NCBI GenBank assembly: GCA_002347565.1
Contig: DDXR01000014.1
Location: 1-55,100, forward strand
Length of the DNA stretch: 55,100 nucleotides
From: a bacterium UBP2_UBA2255
Lineage (GTDB): Bacteria > Edwardsbacteria > AC1 > EtOH8
Reading direction: 5' to 3'
Translations under genes and position numbers: made by a program
Shown here: in pieces, positions 26,947 to 35,407 of the stretch
Layout: each line of letters starts with the position of its first letter
Numbering within the stretch: the stretch's first letter is position 1
The notes under the pieces: model-generated
What the model saw: the letters and a program-made list of their open reading frames with translations, nothing else
Database searches by the model: none
Told to the model about the DNA's origin: nothing

Positions 26947-27932
26947 CTGTTTCCGTTCCGTCGTGGCGTTGACCGGCACAGGCGGGCAGCCAGCAGCACC
27001 GCCCGGATCATCGGTCCGGGGTCGGCCCGGCCCTGCCAGGCGATGTCCGGCGCCGTGCCGTGGTCGGGCGAGGTGCGCACGAACGGCAGGCCCAAGGTCA
27101 GGTTGACCGCGCCGCCGGCCGCCTTCAGCGGCAGCAGGCCCTGGTCGTGGTACATGGCCAGCAGCGCATCGGTCCCGCCGCGCCGGGCCAGGGCCAATCC
27201 GGCCTCGGCCGACACCGGTCCGGAGGCGCCGATGCCGGCGTCAATCGCGGCGCACACCGCAGGGGCGATGGTCTCCGCCTCCTCCTTGCCGAACAGGCCG
27301 TCCTCGCCGGCGTGGGGATTGAGCCCCAGCACGGCGATCCGCGGCCGGCGCACCCCCCAGAACGACCGCAGCGCCCGGTCGGTCAGCCGCAGCTTGGCCA
27401 GCAGCAGCTCCCGCGTGATCAGCCGCGGCACCTTCGCCAGGTCGACGTGGATGGTGGCCAGCGTTGTCCGAATCTTGTCCGACACGAACATCATGGCGAC
27501 CTCGTCGACCCGGCACAGCTCGGCCAGCAGCTCGGTGTGGCCGCACTGCCTGTACCCGGCCATCCGCAGCGCCCATTTGGAGATCGGCGCGGTGGCCAGC
27601 GCATCGATCTGGAGATCGAGCGCCATCACGGCCGCTGCCGCCACCGCCTCGGCCGCGATCCGGCCGGTCTGGGCGGACATGACGCCGGGAACGATCGAGA
27701 ACGCCGGGGAGTAGATGTCGTGGACATCGAGGCCGCGCAGGCTGCGGTGCCGAGCCCGGGCGGCCTGCTCCCAGATGTCAACCGGGCCGACCAGCACCGG
27801 CCGGCACCGTTCCCGCACCCGCCGGTCGAGCGCCGCCGCCAGGGCCACTTCCGGGCCGATGCCGGCGGGATCGCCGGCGGTGATGCCGATCCGCGGCTCA
27901 GTCACCGCTGCCGCCGGTGGGGCGGCGGTCAC
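26943..27932 (-). CDS. pdxA: 4-hydroxythreonine-4-phosphate dehydrogenase
   Basis: This 329-residue enzyme of pyridoxal-5'-phosphate synthesis (DXP-dependent route) oxidises 4-phosphohydroxy-L-threonine. The family pattern is complete: GITAGDPAGIGPEV at the N-terminus, metal-binding histidines in GHTELLAELC, TIHVDLAKVP and MYHDQGLLPLK, and the LNPHAGEDGLFGKEE and PFVRTSPDHGTAPDIAWQGRADP motifs. The start is GTG 27932, overlapping the upstream stop (GTGA, 27929-27932). Length is normal. It is translationally coupled both to the FmdB-like gene before it and to ftsE after it. No other pdx gene is visible in the window. Confidence 0.95.
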   Translation of the reverse strand: MTAAPPAAAVTEPRIGITAGDPAGIGPEVALAAALDRRVRERCRPVLVGPVDIWEQAARARHRSLRGLDVHDIYSPAFSIVPGVMSAQTGRIAAEAVAAAAVMALDLQIDALATAPISKWALRMAGYRQCGHTELLAELCRVDEVAMMFVSDKIRTTLATIHVDLAKVPRLITRELLLAKLRLTDRALRSFWGVRRPRIAVLGLNPHAGEDGLFGKEEAETIAPAVCAAIDAGIGASGPVSAEAGLALARRGGTDALLAMYHDQGLLPLKAAGGAVNLTLGLPFVRTSPDHGTAPDIAWQGRADPGPMIRAVLLAARLCRSTPRRNGNR

Positions 27933-28288
27933 AACGACTGCTCATCGCCGCTGCCGCCTCCTTCCTTCGCCATCTCCTCGTCCATCGCCTGGTCGACCAT
28001 CTCGTCAAAGCCCCCGCTTGTCTCGTCGCCCAGCTCCTTTCCCATCTTTTTCGCCCAGCGGGCCACCGCTGACGGGTCGTTCTCGTCCAGGCCGGAGAAC
28101 GCCGCCGGGTCGGCCAGCTTCTCCATCCGCCGCTGCTCGGACTGTGCCGTGGCGAAGCGCGACATCAGCCGTTCCGGGTCCGCGCCCCCGCACTTGGGGC
28201 ATCGTGCCTCCCCGGCGGCCCCGGGATTCAGGACCAGCGCGCTGAACCGTCTGCCGCAGCTTCGGCATTCGTATTCGTAGATCGGCAT
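27929..28288 (-). CDS. FmdB-family zinc-ribbon protein
   Basis: This 119-residue protein begins MPIYEYEC and carries a CxxC...CxxC zinc ribbon (C8, C11, C30, C33), the FmdB regulatory-protein family signature. The remainder is acidic and helical, with no other domain. Members are often called regulators but their function is not established. The gene has a GTGA overlap with pdxA and begins 25 bases after the small TauE-like gene. Confidence 0.88.
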   Translation of the reverse strand: MPIYEYECRSCGRRFSALVLNPGAAGEARCPKCGGADPERLMSRFATAQSEQRRMEKLADPAAFSGLDENDPSAVARWAKKMGKELGDETSGGFDEMVDQAMDEEMAKEGGGSGDEQSL

Positions 28289-28313
28289 GATCGCTCTTTC
28301 CCTGGCCCGGGGA

Positions 28314-28673
28314 TCACCGGGCCAGGATCATCCTGACCGCGATGGCCAGCAGGAACACGCCGAACGACCGCTGCAGCCACACCCCGGAGATCCGCTCGGC
28401 CAGCACCGCCCCCAGCAGCCCTCCGATGAAGAAGCATCCCGCCATGATGGCCGCCGCTTTGACGTTGACGTGCCCGGCGACATAATACTTCCAAGCCGCT
28501 AATAGACCTATGGGCAGCAGCAAGGTGGCGAGTGATGTCCCCTGGGCCTGGTGCTGCGAGAATTTGAACAACAGCACCAGCGTCGGGACGATGACGACGG
28601 CGCCGCCGATCCCGAACATGCCGCTGATCACCCCGGCCAGCGCGCCCAGCAGCGCGTACCCGAGCCACATCAT
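28314..28673 (-). CDS. Half-size TauE/SafE-type membrane protein
   Basis: This 119-residue protein has four hydrophobic segments and one copy of the TauE/SafE repeat: GALAGVISGMFGIGGAVVIVPTLVLLF and QAQGTSLATLLLPIGLLAA. Full-length relatives, such as the one at 1775-2551, have two such repeats and about 250 residues, so this protein should form a dimer to make a permease. GGAG lies 8 bases upstream of ATG 28673, and the ATG overlaps the nnr stop by one base (TGATG). The substrate is unknown. Intact reading and conserved motifs argue against a broken gene. Confidence 0.85.
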   Translation of the reverse strand: MMWLGYALLGALAGVISGMFGIGGAVVIVPTLVLLFKFSQHQAQGTSLATLLLPIGLLAAWKYYVAGHVNVKAAAIMAGCFFIGGLLGAVLAERISGVWLQRSFGVFLLAIAVRMILAR

Positions 28674-30238
28674 CAGCTCATCTCCATTAATCGTTTGAAC
28701 GCCCCCGGCAGGTGATCGATGATGTCGCCGGCCAGCAGGCAGTACTCGGTCCGTTCCTCCGCGGCCAGGTCGCCGGCCAATCCATGGAGATGGACGCCCA
28801 GCACCGCCGCCTGCGCCGCCGGCACCCCCTGGGCCAGCAGTCCCGCGACCAGCCCGGCCAGCACGTCGCCCGCGCCGGCCGTGGCCATGCCGGGGTTCCC
28901 CGTGGTGTTGATCCAGGCGCGGCCCGCGGGCTCGGCGATGACGGTCGGCCCGCCCTTGAGAATCACCGTCTGCCGGAAACGCCGGGCCGCTTCGCGCGCC
29001 GCCGCCGCGGGGTTGGCCCTGATCGCCGGGATCTCTGCCTGCAGCAGCCGCGACAGCTCGCCGTAATGGGGCGTCAGCACCAGCGGCACCCGGGCTTGAC
29101 CGATGCTCTCGGGCTTCAGCGACAGCGCATTCAGCCCATCGGCGTCGACCACCGCGGGAACGGGACAGGACGCCACCAGCTGCTGCACCAGCTCGGCCGT
29201 CTCGGGGTGGACGGACAGGCCGGGGCCGATCGCCAGGGCGTCCGCCCTGGCGGCCAGCGCCCTGATCCGCTCCATCCCCTGCAGGGACAGGGTGCGGGTG
29301 CGGGTCTCGGGCAGCGGGCGGACGATCTCCTCGGTCAGCTTGACCGCCATCACATCGTGCAGGCTTTCCGGCACGCCCAGATACACCAAGCCCGCTCCGG
29401 ACCGCAGTGCCGCCCGCGATGCCAACGCCGCCGCGCCTGTGTAGCCCAGGGAGCCCGCCAGCACCAGCACCGTTCCGCAGCTCCCCTTGTGGGCGTCGGG
29501 CGCGCGGCGGGGCAGGCAAGCGGCCAGGTCGGCGCGCTCGATGGTCTGGTGCACGAACCCGTGGCAGTCCAGCAACCTGTCGGGGAGGCCGATGTCCGCC
29601 ACTGCCACCTCCCCGGCCAGCGCCCGGCCGGGCTGGAAGAACAACCCGACCTTGGCCAGTCCCAGCGTCACTGTCCGGTCCGCCCTGACCGCAACCCCGG
29701 CGACCGCGCCGGTCTCTCCGTTGACGCCGGAGGGGATGTCGACCGCCAGCACCGGCCCGCCCCGGGCGTTGATCGCGGCGATGGCCGCTGCCGGCAATGT
29801 ATCAGGGACGCCCCGGAAGCCGGTGCCGAAGATTGCGTCGACTGCCAGTTCTGACGCTGCCAGCGCCCGAACCAGCGCCGACAGCCGGGCCGCGTTCGTG
29901 ACCTCGACAACCCTGATGCCGGCCCTGGCCGCCCGCCGGGCGCTGGCAGCCGCAACACCCTTCAGCCTTTCGGCCCGGCCCAGCATGAATGCCGACACCT
30001 CCAGCCCGTCTTGCCCCAGCAGGCGAGCGGCGACCAGGCCGTCGCCGCCGTTGTTGCCGGGCCCGCACACGATGCAGACGCGCCGCGCCCGGCCGGGCGA
30101 ATCGCCGCCCAGCATGGCCAAAACCCCGTCGGCCACTGCCCGCCCGGCCTGTTCCATCAGGGTCAGGGCCGTGACCTTGTATTTCCTCGCCGCCAGCGCG
30201 TCCAGGTCCCGCATCTCGCTTGGGGTGACCAGCCTCAT
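28673..30238 (-). CDS. nnr: Bifunctional NAD(P)H-hydrate epimerase/ADP-dependent dehydratase
   Basis: This 521-residue two-domain repair enzyme matches E. coli Nnr (YjeF). The N-terminal epimerase domain (about 1-215) has GPGNNGGDGLVAARLL and DAIFGTGF; the C-terminal dehydratase domain (about 225-521) has the kinase-like GSCGTVLVLAGSLGYTGAA, LTPHYGELSRL and NTTGNPGMATAGAGDVLAGLVAG. It converts damaged NADHX/NADPHX back to NAD(P)H. The start at 30238 is 17 bases after the acpS stop. Gene order acpS-nnr is common in many bacteria, supporting both names. Confidence 0.95.
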   Translation of the reverse strand: MRLVTPSEMRDLDALAARKYKVTALTLMEQAGRAVADGVLAMLGGDSPGRARRVCIVCGPGNNGGDGLVAARLLGQDGLEVSAFMLGRAERLKGVAAASARRAARAGIRVVEVTNAARLSALVRALAASELAVDAIFGTGFRGVPDTLPAAAIAAINARGGPVLAVDIPSGVNGETGAVAGVAVRADRTVTLGLAKVGLFFQPGRALAGEVAVADIGLPDRLLDCHGFVHQTIERADLAACLPRRAPDAHKGSCGTVLVLAGSLGYTGAAALASRAALRSGAGLVYLGVPESLHDVMAVKLTEEIVRPLPETRTRTLSLQGMERIRALAARADALAIGPGLSVHPETAELVQQLVASCPVPAVVDADGLNALSLKPESIGQARVPLVLTPHYGELSRLLQAEIPAIRANPAAAAREAARRFRQTVILKGGPTVIAEPAGRAWINTTGNPGMATAGAGDVLAGLVAGLLAQGVPAAQAAVLGVHLHGLAGDLAAEERTEYCLLAGDIIDHLPGAFKRLMEMS

Positions 30239-30254
30239 CGCCGCCTCCGGTTTC

Positions 30255-30629
30255 TCATTGCCGCGCCTCCATCACCGCCACGGCCACAACCGCATGCTTT
30301 TCGTGCGACAGCGACAGGTGGATGACCCGTCCCGCGGCCAGCGCCGCCGCCGCGCCGTGGAGCCTGACCGTGGGCCGGCTGCGCTCGTTGTCGACGATCT
30401 CGATCAACCGCGGGTAGACGCCGCGCCGGAAGCCGGTGCCCAGGCACTTGGCCACCGCCTCCTTGCAGGCGAAACGTGCGGCGTAGCTGGGGTACTTATG
30501 GTGCCTGCCCTCGCAGAAGGCGATTTCGCTGTCGGTGAAGACCTTCTCCAGAAAGTCCCGCCCCCAGCGATTGCACGCCCGCTCCATCCGCCCCACATCG
30601 GCGATGTCGATGCCGATGGATTCGATCAT
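30255..30629 (-). CDS. acpS: Holo-[acyl-carrier-protein] synthase
   Basis: This 124-residue enzyme transfers 4'-phosphopantetheine from CoA to acyl carrier protein. The signatures GIDIADVGRMERAC (metal Asp at D8), FTDSEIAFCEGR and the RFACKEAVAKCLGTGF helix (metal Glu) match the AcpS family, as do the C-terminal strands HLSLSHEKHAVVAVAV. It is the first gene of the minus-strand operon acpS-nnr-TauE-fmdB-pdxA-ftsE. The promoter lies 150 bases upstream, leaving a structured leader. Confidence 0.95.
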   Translation of the reverse strand: MIESIGIDIADVGRMERACNRWGRDFLEKVFTDSEIAFCEGRHHKYPSYAARFACKEAVAKCLGTGFRRGVYPRLIEIVDNERSRPTVRLHGAAAALAAGRVIHLSLSHEKHAVVAVAVMEARQ

Positions 30630-30668
30630 GGTGGTGGCTCCCTCTGCCTGGAGATCGCCCCCCTGCAG

Positions 30669-30703
30669 CCGGCCCCGGGGCGGCGCCCTGTGCGCCGGGC
30701 CGG
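30669..30703 (-). other. GC-rich hairpin in the acpS leader
   Basis: CCGGCCC (30669-30675) pairs with GGGCCGG (30697-30703), with an inner GGCGC/GCGCC stem. This makes a stable structure in the transcribed leader of the operon; a regulatory role is unproven. Confidence 0.4.
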
Positions 30704-30776
30704 CCCAGTTGCTGGCGACTCCGATGATGCCGGCGCGACTCGGCCGGCCCGCCTCTCGTTCAAACTGTAACTTGTA

Positions 30777-30804
30777 AATGTATCACAAATACGGGATTTG
30801 TCAA
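30777..30804 (-). promoter_or_regulatory. Promoter of the acpS operon
   Basis: On the minus strand -35 TTGACA (30804-30799), 16-base spacer with TTTGTGA before the -10, and -10 TACATT (30782-30777). It is back-to-back with the exporter promoter at 30906; the 357-bp gap 30630-30986 otherwise holds only leaders and hairpins. Confidence 0.65.
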
Positions 30805-30905
30805 GCTATTTTCTCCCTTGGGGAAAGCGCCGTCCCGTTCTTACAAACCAGCGGGCCGGACGCGGCCGCGACGGCCGGGCACTGCTCCGCCCGCTCACTT
30901 TGTAA

Positions 30906-30934
30906 TTGTAAAACAGCCTGGTTTTTGTTAGAAT
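30906..30934 (+). promoter_or_regulatory. Promoter of the C39-exporter operon
   Basis: -35 TTGTAA (30906-30911), 17-base spacer, -10 TAGAAT (30929-30934). The sequence TTGTAAAACAGCCTGGTTTT closely resembles the promoter at 36777 (TTGTAAAACAACCCGTTTT), including AAAAC...GTTTT dyads inside the spacer. Confidence 0.65.
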
Positions 30935-30986
30935 AAGAACGGCTTCGGAGCCTTCTTTTCAAACACATCATTTCGGCCCGTTCGCG

Positions 30987-33176
30987 ATGAAACCCCTGCG
31001 GTTCCCCTTTTACCACCAGCACGACGCCATGGACTGCGGCCCGTCGTGCCTGAGGATGATCGCCAAGCACTACGGCAAGTCCTACTCGCTGGAATACCTG
31101 CGATCGAGGTCTTTCATCACGCGCGAGGGAGTGTCGCTGTTGGGCATCAGCGACGCGGCCGAGGCGATCGGTATGCGCAGCGTCGGGGTCAAGGCCACCT
31201 GGGACCAGCTGCGCAACGAGGCCACCCTGCCGGCGGTCGCCCACTGGATGCAGAACCACTTCATCGTGGTTTTCAAGGTCGGGAAAAACAAGGTGTGGGT
31301 GGCCGACCCGGCCCACGGCCTGCTGACCTACAGCCGGCAGGAATTCCTCAGGGGCTGGATCGGGACCGGCGAGGGCGAGGGCATCCTGCTGCTGCTGGAA
31401 ACGACGCCTGCCTTCTACCAGCAGCCCGACGAGACCCCGGCCGGCCGCGCCGGCTTCGCCTTCCTGTTCTCCTACCTGTTCCCCTACCGCAAATACCTGG
31501 TCCAACTGTTGATCGGGATGGTGCTCGGCAGCCTGTTCCAGCTGACCTTTCCGTTCCTGACCCAGGCGCTGGTGGACTTTGGGATCAACGCCCAGAATCT
31601 GGGGTTCATCTCCACCATCCTGCTGGCCCAGCTGATGCTCTTCCTCTCCCGCACCACCGTCGACCTGATCCGGGGCTGGATCCTGCTGCACCTCGGCACC
31701 CGGATCAACATCTCGATCATTTCCGATTTCCTGATCAAGCTGATGAAGATGCCGCTGTCGTTCTTCGACACCAAGTTCATCGGCGACCTGCTGCAGCGCA
31801 TCGGCGACCACCGCCGGATCGAGCATTTCCTCACCTCCTCCACGCTCGCCATCCTGTTCTCGCTGGTCAACCTGGCCGTGTTCGGCGCGGTGCTGGCGCT
31901 GTACAGCCTGAAGGTCTTCCTGGTGTTCCTGGCCGGCAGCCTGCTGGCCGTGGGCTGGATCGTGGTGTTCATGCGGCGGCGGCGCGACCTCGACTACAAG
32001 CGGTTCCGCCAGCTGTCGCAGAACCAGAGCAACCTGATCCAGCTGATCCAGGGCATGCCCGAGATCAAGCTCAACAACAGCGAAAAACTGAAGCGCTGGG
32101 AATGGGAGAACATTCAGGCGGGGCTGTTCAAGATCAACATCAAGGGCCTGACCCTGGACCAGTACCAGCAGGCCGGCTCCCTGTTCTTCAACGAGCTCAA
32201 GAACATCATCATCACTTTCCTGGCAGCCCGCGAGGTGATCGCCGGCAACATGACCCTGGGCATGATGCTGGCTGTGTCCTACATCATCGGCCAAATGAAC
32301 AGCCCGATCGAGGGCCTGATCGGATTCCTCCACACCGCCCAGGACGCCAAGCTGTCGCTGGAGCGCCTGGGGGAAATCCACGGCCGGCCCGAGGAGGAGG
32401 ACGCCGCGCGGGAGCAGATCACCATCTTCCCGGCCGACCGCAGCCTGCGCGTCCGTGACCTGCGTTTCCAGTACGAGGGCCCCCAATCGGCGATGGTGCT
32501 GGACGGCCTGACCGTCGATATCCCCCAGGGCAGGGTGACGGCCGTCGTGGGGCCAAGCGGCAGCGGCAAGACCACCCTGATGAAGCTGCTGCTCAAGTTC
32601 TACCCGCCGACCGCAGGCGAGATCCGGCTGGGCGACGTCGATCTGGCCAATTTCAGCGCCGCGCTCTGGCGCCAGAAATGCGGGGTGGTGATGCAGGACG
32701 GCTTCCTGTTCTCCGACACGGTGGCCCGCAACATCGCCCTGGGCGACGAGCGGGTCGACCGCGAGAAAGTCCTCAATGCCGTCCGCATCGCCAACATCCA
32801 GGGATTCATCGAGGGTCTGCCGCTGACATACACCACCAAGATCGGGCAGGACGGCCACGGTCTGTCGCAGGGCCAGAAGCAGCGCCTGCTGATCGCGCGC
32901 GCGGTGTACAAGGACCCCGACTATCTGTTCTTCGATGAGGCCACCAGCGCGCTGGATGCCGACAACGAGAGCGTGATCATGCGCAACCTGGCCGATTTTT
33001 TCCGCGGCCGCACGGTGGTGGTCATTGCCCACCGCCTGTCCACCGTTCAGGGAGCCGACCAAATCGTGGTGCTGGACAAGGGCGCGATCGCGGAACGGGG
33101 CAGCCACGCGGAGCTGACCGCCCTGCGCGGCGCCTACTACCGCCTGGTCAAGAACCAGCTGGAGCTGGGCGCCTGA
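30987..33176 (+). CDS. C39-peptidase-containing ABC exporter (PCAT)
   Basis: This 729-residue protein has three parts. An N-terminal C39 cysteine-peptidase domain (1-130) has catalytic C17 in MDCGPSCL, oxyanion Q11, H91 in NHFIVVF and D107 in VADPAHG, so it should be active. A six-helix ABC transmembrane domain spans about 155-430. A nucleotide-binding domain has Walker A GPSGSGKTT (about 521), signature LSQGQKQR (about 625; Gln for the usual Gly) and Walker B FFDEATSALD (about 645). Such proteins cut double-glycine leader peptides and export the product. No strong SD precedes ATG 30987. It overlaps the HlyD gene by one base. The expected leader-peptide gene is not adjacent. Confidence 0.93.
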   Translation: MKPLRFPFYHQHDAMDCGPSCLRMIAKHYGKSYSLEYLRSRSFITREGVSLLGISDAAEAIGMRSVGVKATWDQLRNEATLPAVAHWMQNHFIVVFKVGKNKVWVADPAHGLLTYSRQEFLRGWIGTGEGEGILLLLETTPAFYQQPDETPAGRAGFAFLFSYLFPYRKYLVQLLIGMVLGSLFQLTFPFLTQALVDFGINAQNLGFISTILLAQLMLFLSRTTVDLIRGWILLHLGTRINISIISDFLIKLMKMPLSFFDTKFIGDLLQRIGDHRRIEHFLTSSTLAILFSLVNLAVFGAVLALYSLKVFLVFLAGSLLAVGWIVVFMRRRRDLDYKRFRQLSQNQSNLIQLIQGMPEIKLNNSEKLKRWEWENIQAGLFKINIKGLTLDQYQQAGSLFFNELKNIIITFLAAREVIAGNMTLGMMLAVSYIIGQMNSPIEGLIGFLHTAQDAKLSLERLGEIHGRPEEEDAAREQITIFPADRSLRVRDLRFQYEGPQSAMVLDGLTVDIPQGRVTAVVGPSGSGKTTLMKLLLKFYPPTAGEIRLGDVDLANFSAALWRQKCGVVMQDGFLFSDTVARNIALGDERVDREKVLNAVRIANIQGFIEGLPLTYTTKIGQDGHGLSQGQKQRLLIARAVYKDPDYLFFDEATSALDADNESVIMRNLADFFRGRTVVVIAHRLSTVQGADQIVVLDKGAIAERGSHAELTALRGAYYRLVKNQLELGA

Positions 33177-34399
33177 TGCCGGACGTGCGATTCGAGCTGC
33201 GCAGCGAGTCGGTCCAGGAGATCCTGAGCCACATTCCGCACTGGGTCGTCCGCTGGGGCATCACCACTATCTTCCTCACCGTGGCCATGCTGGCGCTGGC
33301 CGCCTGGGTGATCAAGTATCCGGACGTGGTGGCGGCCCGCGTGACGGTGACCACCGTCGACCCGCCGGCAGGCGTGGTGGCCCGATCTGCGGGCGCGCTG
33401 AAGTTCTTCGTCGCGGAGAACCAGCCGGTGGCCAAGGGGGAGCGCCTGGCGGCCATCGTCAACCCCAACACCCCGGTCGACATCTTCGAATTCAAGCGCC
33501 AGCTCGAGTCATTCCGGGCCGTGGTCGCCCCGCCGTCCGGCGAAGACAGCGCCGGCGACGGCGCCGCCGAACTCGGCCCGCTGCAGGTCGACCATGAAGG
33601 GTTTCTCCACGGCTACTTCAAGGAACGGTACTCCAACCAGGCGAATTACCAGGCGGACCGGATCAAAATCGTCGCGGCCCAGATCGTCCACTACAAGGAC
33701 CTCAACCGCAAGCTGTCCCGGCAACGCGCGATCCTGGCCGAAGAGTCGGCCCTGGCCGAAAAAAAGTACCGCGACGACACGGTGCTGTACGGCCAGCGCC
33801 TGATCTCGGAGGAGGCGCTGGCGGGCTCCCGGGCCGTTCTGCTGCAGAAACGGTACGCCCTGGAGCAGGCCCGGGCGGCGATCATCAGCAACAAGATCAA
33901 GCTGGCCGATTACCAGCAGACGGCGCTGGAATTCCTCAACGAGCTGGCGCTGTGGGAGGACCAGTATGTCCTCAAGGCGCCGGTGGCAGGCACCGTCTCG
34001 CTCTTCAAGTACTGGAGCGACAACCAGCCCGTGAACGCGGGCGACGAGGTCCTGGCCATCGTGCCCCACAGCACCGTGCTGACCGGGCGGATCCTGCTGC
34101 CCCAGGCCAGCTCCGGCAAGGTCCGCTCCGGCCAGGCCGTGCGGATCAAGTTTGAGAGTCATCCCTTCATGGAATACGGAATGGTCGGCGCGCGGATCAA
34201 GGCGGTCTCGGCGGTGGCGCACGACAACTGCTATGTCGCCGAGGTGGAGTTTCCCTCGGGCCTGACCACCACGTACCGCAAGCAGATCGAGTTCAAGCAG
34301 GGCATGCAGGGAACAGCGGAAATCGTCACCGAGGACCTGCGCCTGCTGCAGCGCGTCTTCTACCGCTTCAAGCACCTGTTCTTCCACCGGTTGCGCTGA
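33176..34399 (+). CDS. HlyD-family membrane fusion protein
   Basis: This 407-residue adaptor of a type I-like export system has a short cytoplasmic N-terminus and one membrane helix (TTIFLTVAMLALAAWVI, about residues 29-46). Beta-barrel and lipoyl-like parts follow (VVARSAGALKFFVAENQPVAKGERLAAIVNP), then a long coiled-coil (about 150-265; KYRDDTVLYGQRLISEEALAGSRAVLLQKRYALEQ in part) and the returning lipoyl half (YVLKAPVAGTVSLFKYWSDNQPVNAGDEVLAIVP). It bridges the inner-membrane ABC exporter to the outer membrane. Its start overlaps the exporter stop by one base (TGATG). No TolC-like gene is in the window. Confidence 0.9.
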   Translation: MPDVRFELRSESVQEILSHIPHWVVRWGITTIFLTVAMLALAAWVIKYPDVVAARVTVTTVDPPAGVVARSAGALKFFVAENQPVAKGERLAAIVNPNTPVDIFEFKRQLESFRAVVAPPSGEDSAGDGAAELGPLQVDHEGFLHGYFKERYSNQANYQADRIKIVAAQIVHYKDLNRKLSRQRAILAEESALAEKKYRDDTVLYGQRLISEEALAGSRAVLLQKRYALEQARAAIISNKIKLADYQQTALEFLNELALWEDQYVLKAPVAGTVSLFKYWSDNQPVNAGDEVLAIVPHSTVLTGRILLPQASSGKVRSGQAVRIKFESHPFMEYGMVGARIKAVSAVAHDNCYVAEVEFPSGLTTTYRKQIEFKQGMQGTAEIVTEDLRLLQRVFYRFKHLFFHRLR

Positions 34400-34405
34400 C
34401 GCCCG

Positions 34406-35407
34406 ATGGCTTCCGCACCGAACGCCACTTGCCTAGTCACTGGGGCCAACGGCTTCATCGGCAGCCACCTGGTCGAGGCCCTGCTGCGGCGCGGCCACCA
34501 CGTCCGCTGCCTGGTGCGCAGGACGTCCGACCTGAGATGGCTGGCCGGCCTGGGGATCGAGCTGCGCTACGGCTCGTTGGACGATTTCGAGTCGCTGAAA
34601 GACGCCTCCCGGGACGTGGACTATGTCTACCACCTGGCCGGCGCGGTCAAGGCCCTAGATCCGGGGGAGTTCTACCGCCACAACACCGAGGGGGCGCTGT
34701 ATTTGGCCCGCGCCGCGCTGGACGCCGCGCCGCGGCTCAAGCGGTTCCTGTTCGCGTCCAGCCAGGCCGCGGCCGGCCCGGCCGAATGCCTCGACCAGCC
34801 GGTGTGCGAGATCGACCGTTGCCGCCCGATATCGGATTACGGCAAGAGCAAGCTGTCCGCCGAGCAGCGGCTGCGGGAGCTGTCGGGCACATTGCCGCTG
34901 ACCATCATCCGGCCGCCGTCGGTCTACGGCCCGCGCGACACCGAGGTCTTCATGTACTTTCGGTGGATCGACCGCGGGGTGGCGCTGCTGCCCGGTTTCC
35001 GGACGCGCTACGCCCATTTGATCCATGTCACGGACCTGATCGAAGGAATGATCAGGGCGGCCGGATCGGATGCGGCCCGGGGAAAGACATATTTCCTGGC
35101 CGAGGACCGCGCCCATAGCTGGCAGGAAATATCAGCGGCGATCGCACAGGGCCTGAATAAACGGCCGGTAAAGCTGCACCTGCCGCTTTTCCTGGCGCAT
35201 TTTTCCGCGATTTTGGCCGAGGCTGGCGCGTACGTCACGAATAAACCGAGCACCTTTACCCGCCAAAAGATACAGGAGATGTCGCAATCCTATTGGACTG
35301 TCTCGGCCGAGACGGCGCGGCGCGATTTCGGGTTCGCCTGCGAATACGACCTGGAGCGCGGCGTCGCGGAGACCGCGCGGTGGTACCAGGACAACGGGTG
35401 GCTGTGA
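34406..35407 (+). CDS. Extended SDR (NAD-dependent epimerase/dehydratase family)
   Basis: This 333-residue enzyme has the nucleotide-binding TGANGFIGSH (residues 12-21), the active Ser region FLFASSQAAAG, and the catalytic Y145-x-x-x-K149 (YGKSK). IIRPPSVYGPRD marks the substrate side. It ends with an incomplete helix-rich C-terminus (ARRDFGFACEYDLERGVAETARWYQ) typical of extended SDRs acting on sugar nucleotides, steroids or sphingoid lipids. It starts 6 bases after the HlyD stop and overlaps rsmI by one base. The serine-palmitoyltransferase-like gene 1.4 kb on makes a ceramide-reductase-type role possible, but sequence alone cannot decide. Confidence 0.85.
   Translation: MASAPNATCLVTGANGFIGSHLVEALLRRGHHVRCLVRRTSDLRWLAGLGIELRYGSLDDFESLKDASRDVDYVYHLAGAVKALDPGEFYRHNTEGALYLARAALDAAPRLKRFLFASSQAAAGPAECLDQPVCEIDRCRPISDYGKSKLSAEQRLRELSGTLPLTIIRPPSVYGPRDTEVFMYFRWIDRGVALLPGFRTRYAHLIHVTDLIEGMIRAAGSDAARGKTYFLAEDRAHSWQEISAAIAQGLNKRPVKLHLPLFLAHFSAILAEAGAYVTNKPSTFTRQKIQEMSQSYWTVSAETARRDFGFACEYDLERGVAETARWYQDNGWL

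Noticed and set aside
28677..29519. N-terminal extension of the small TauE-like frame over the nnr gene
   Set aside because: Low-complexity shadow; the start at 28673 has a good SD and a one-base overlap with nnr.
30801..33107. A 768-codon minus-strand frame opposite the C39 exporter
   Set aside because: His/Gln/Gly/Val-rich shadow of a gene whose catalytic motifs are all on the plus strand.
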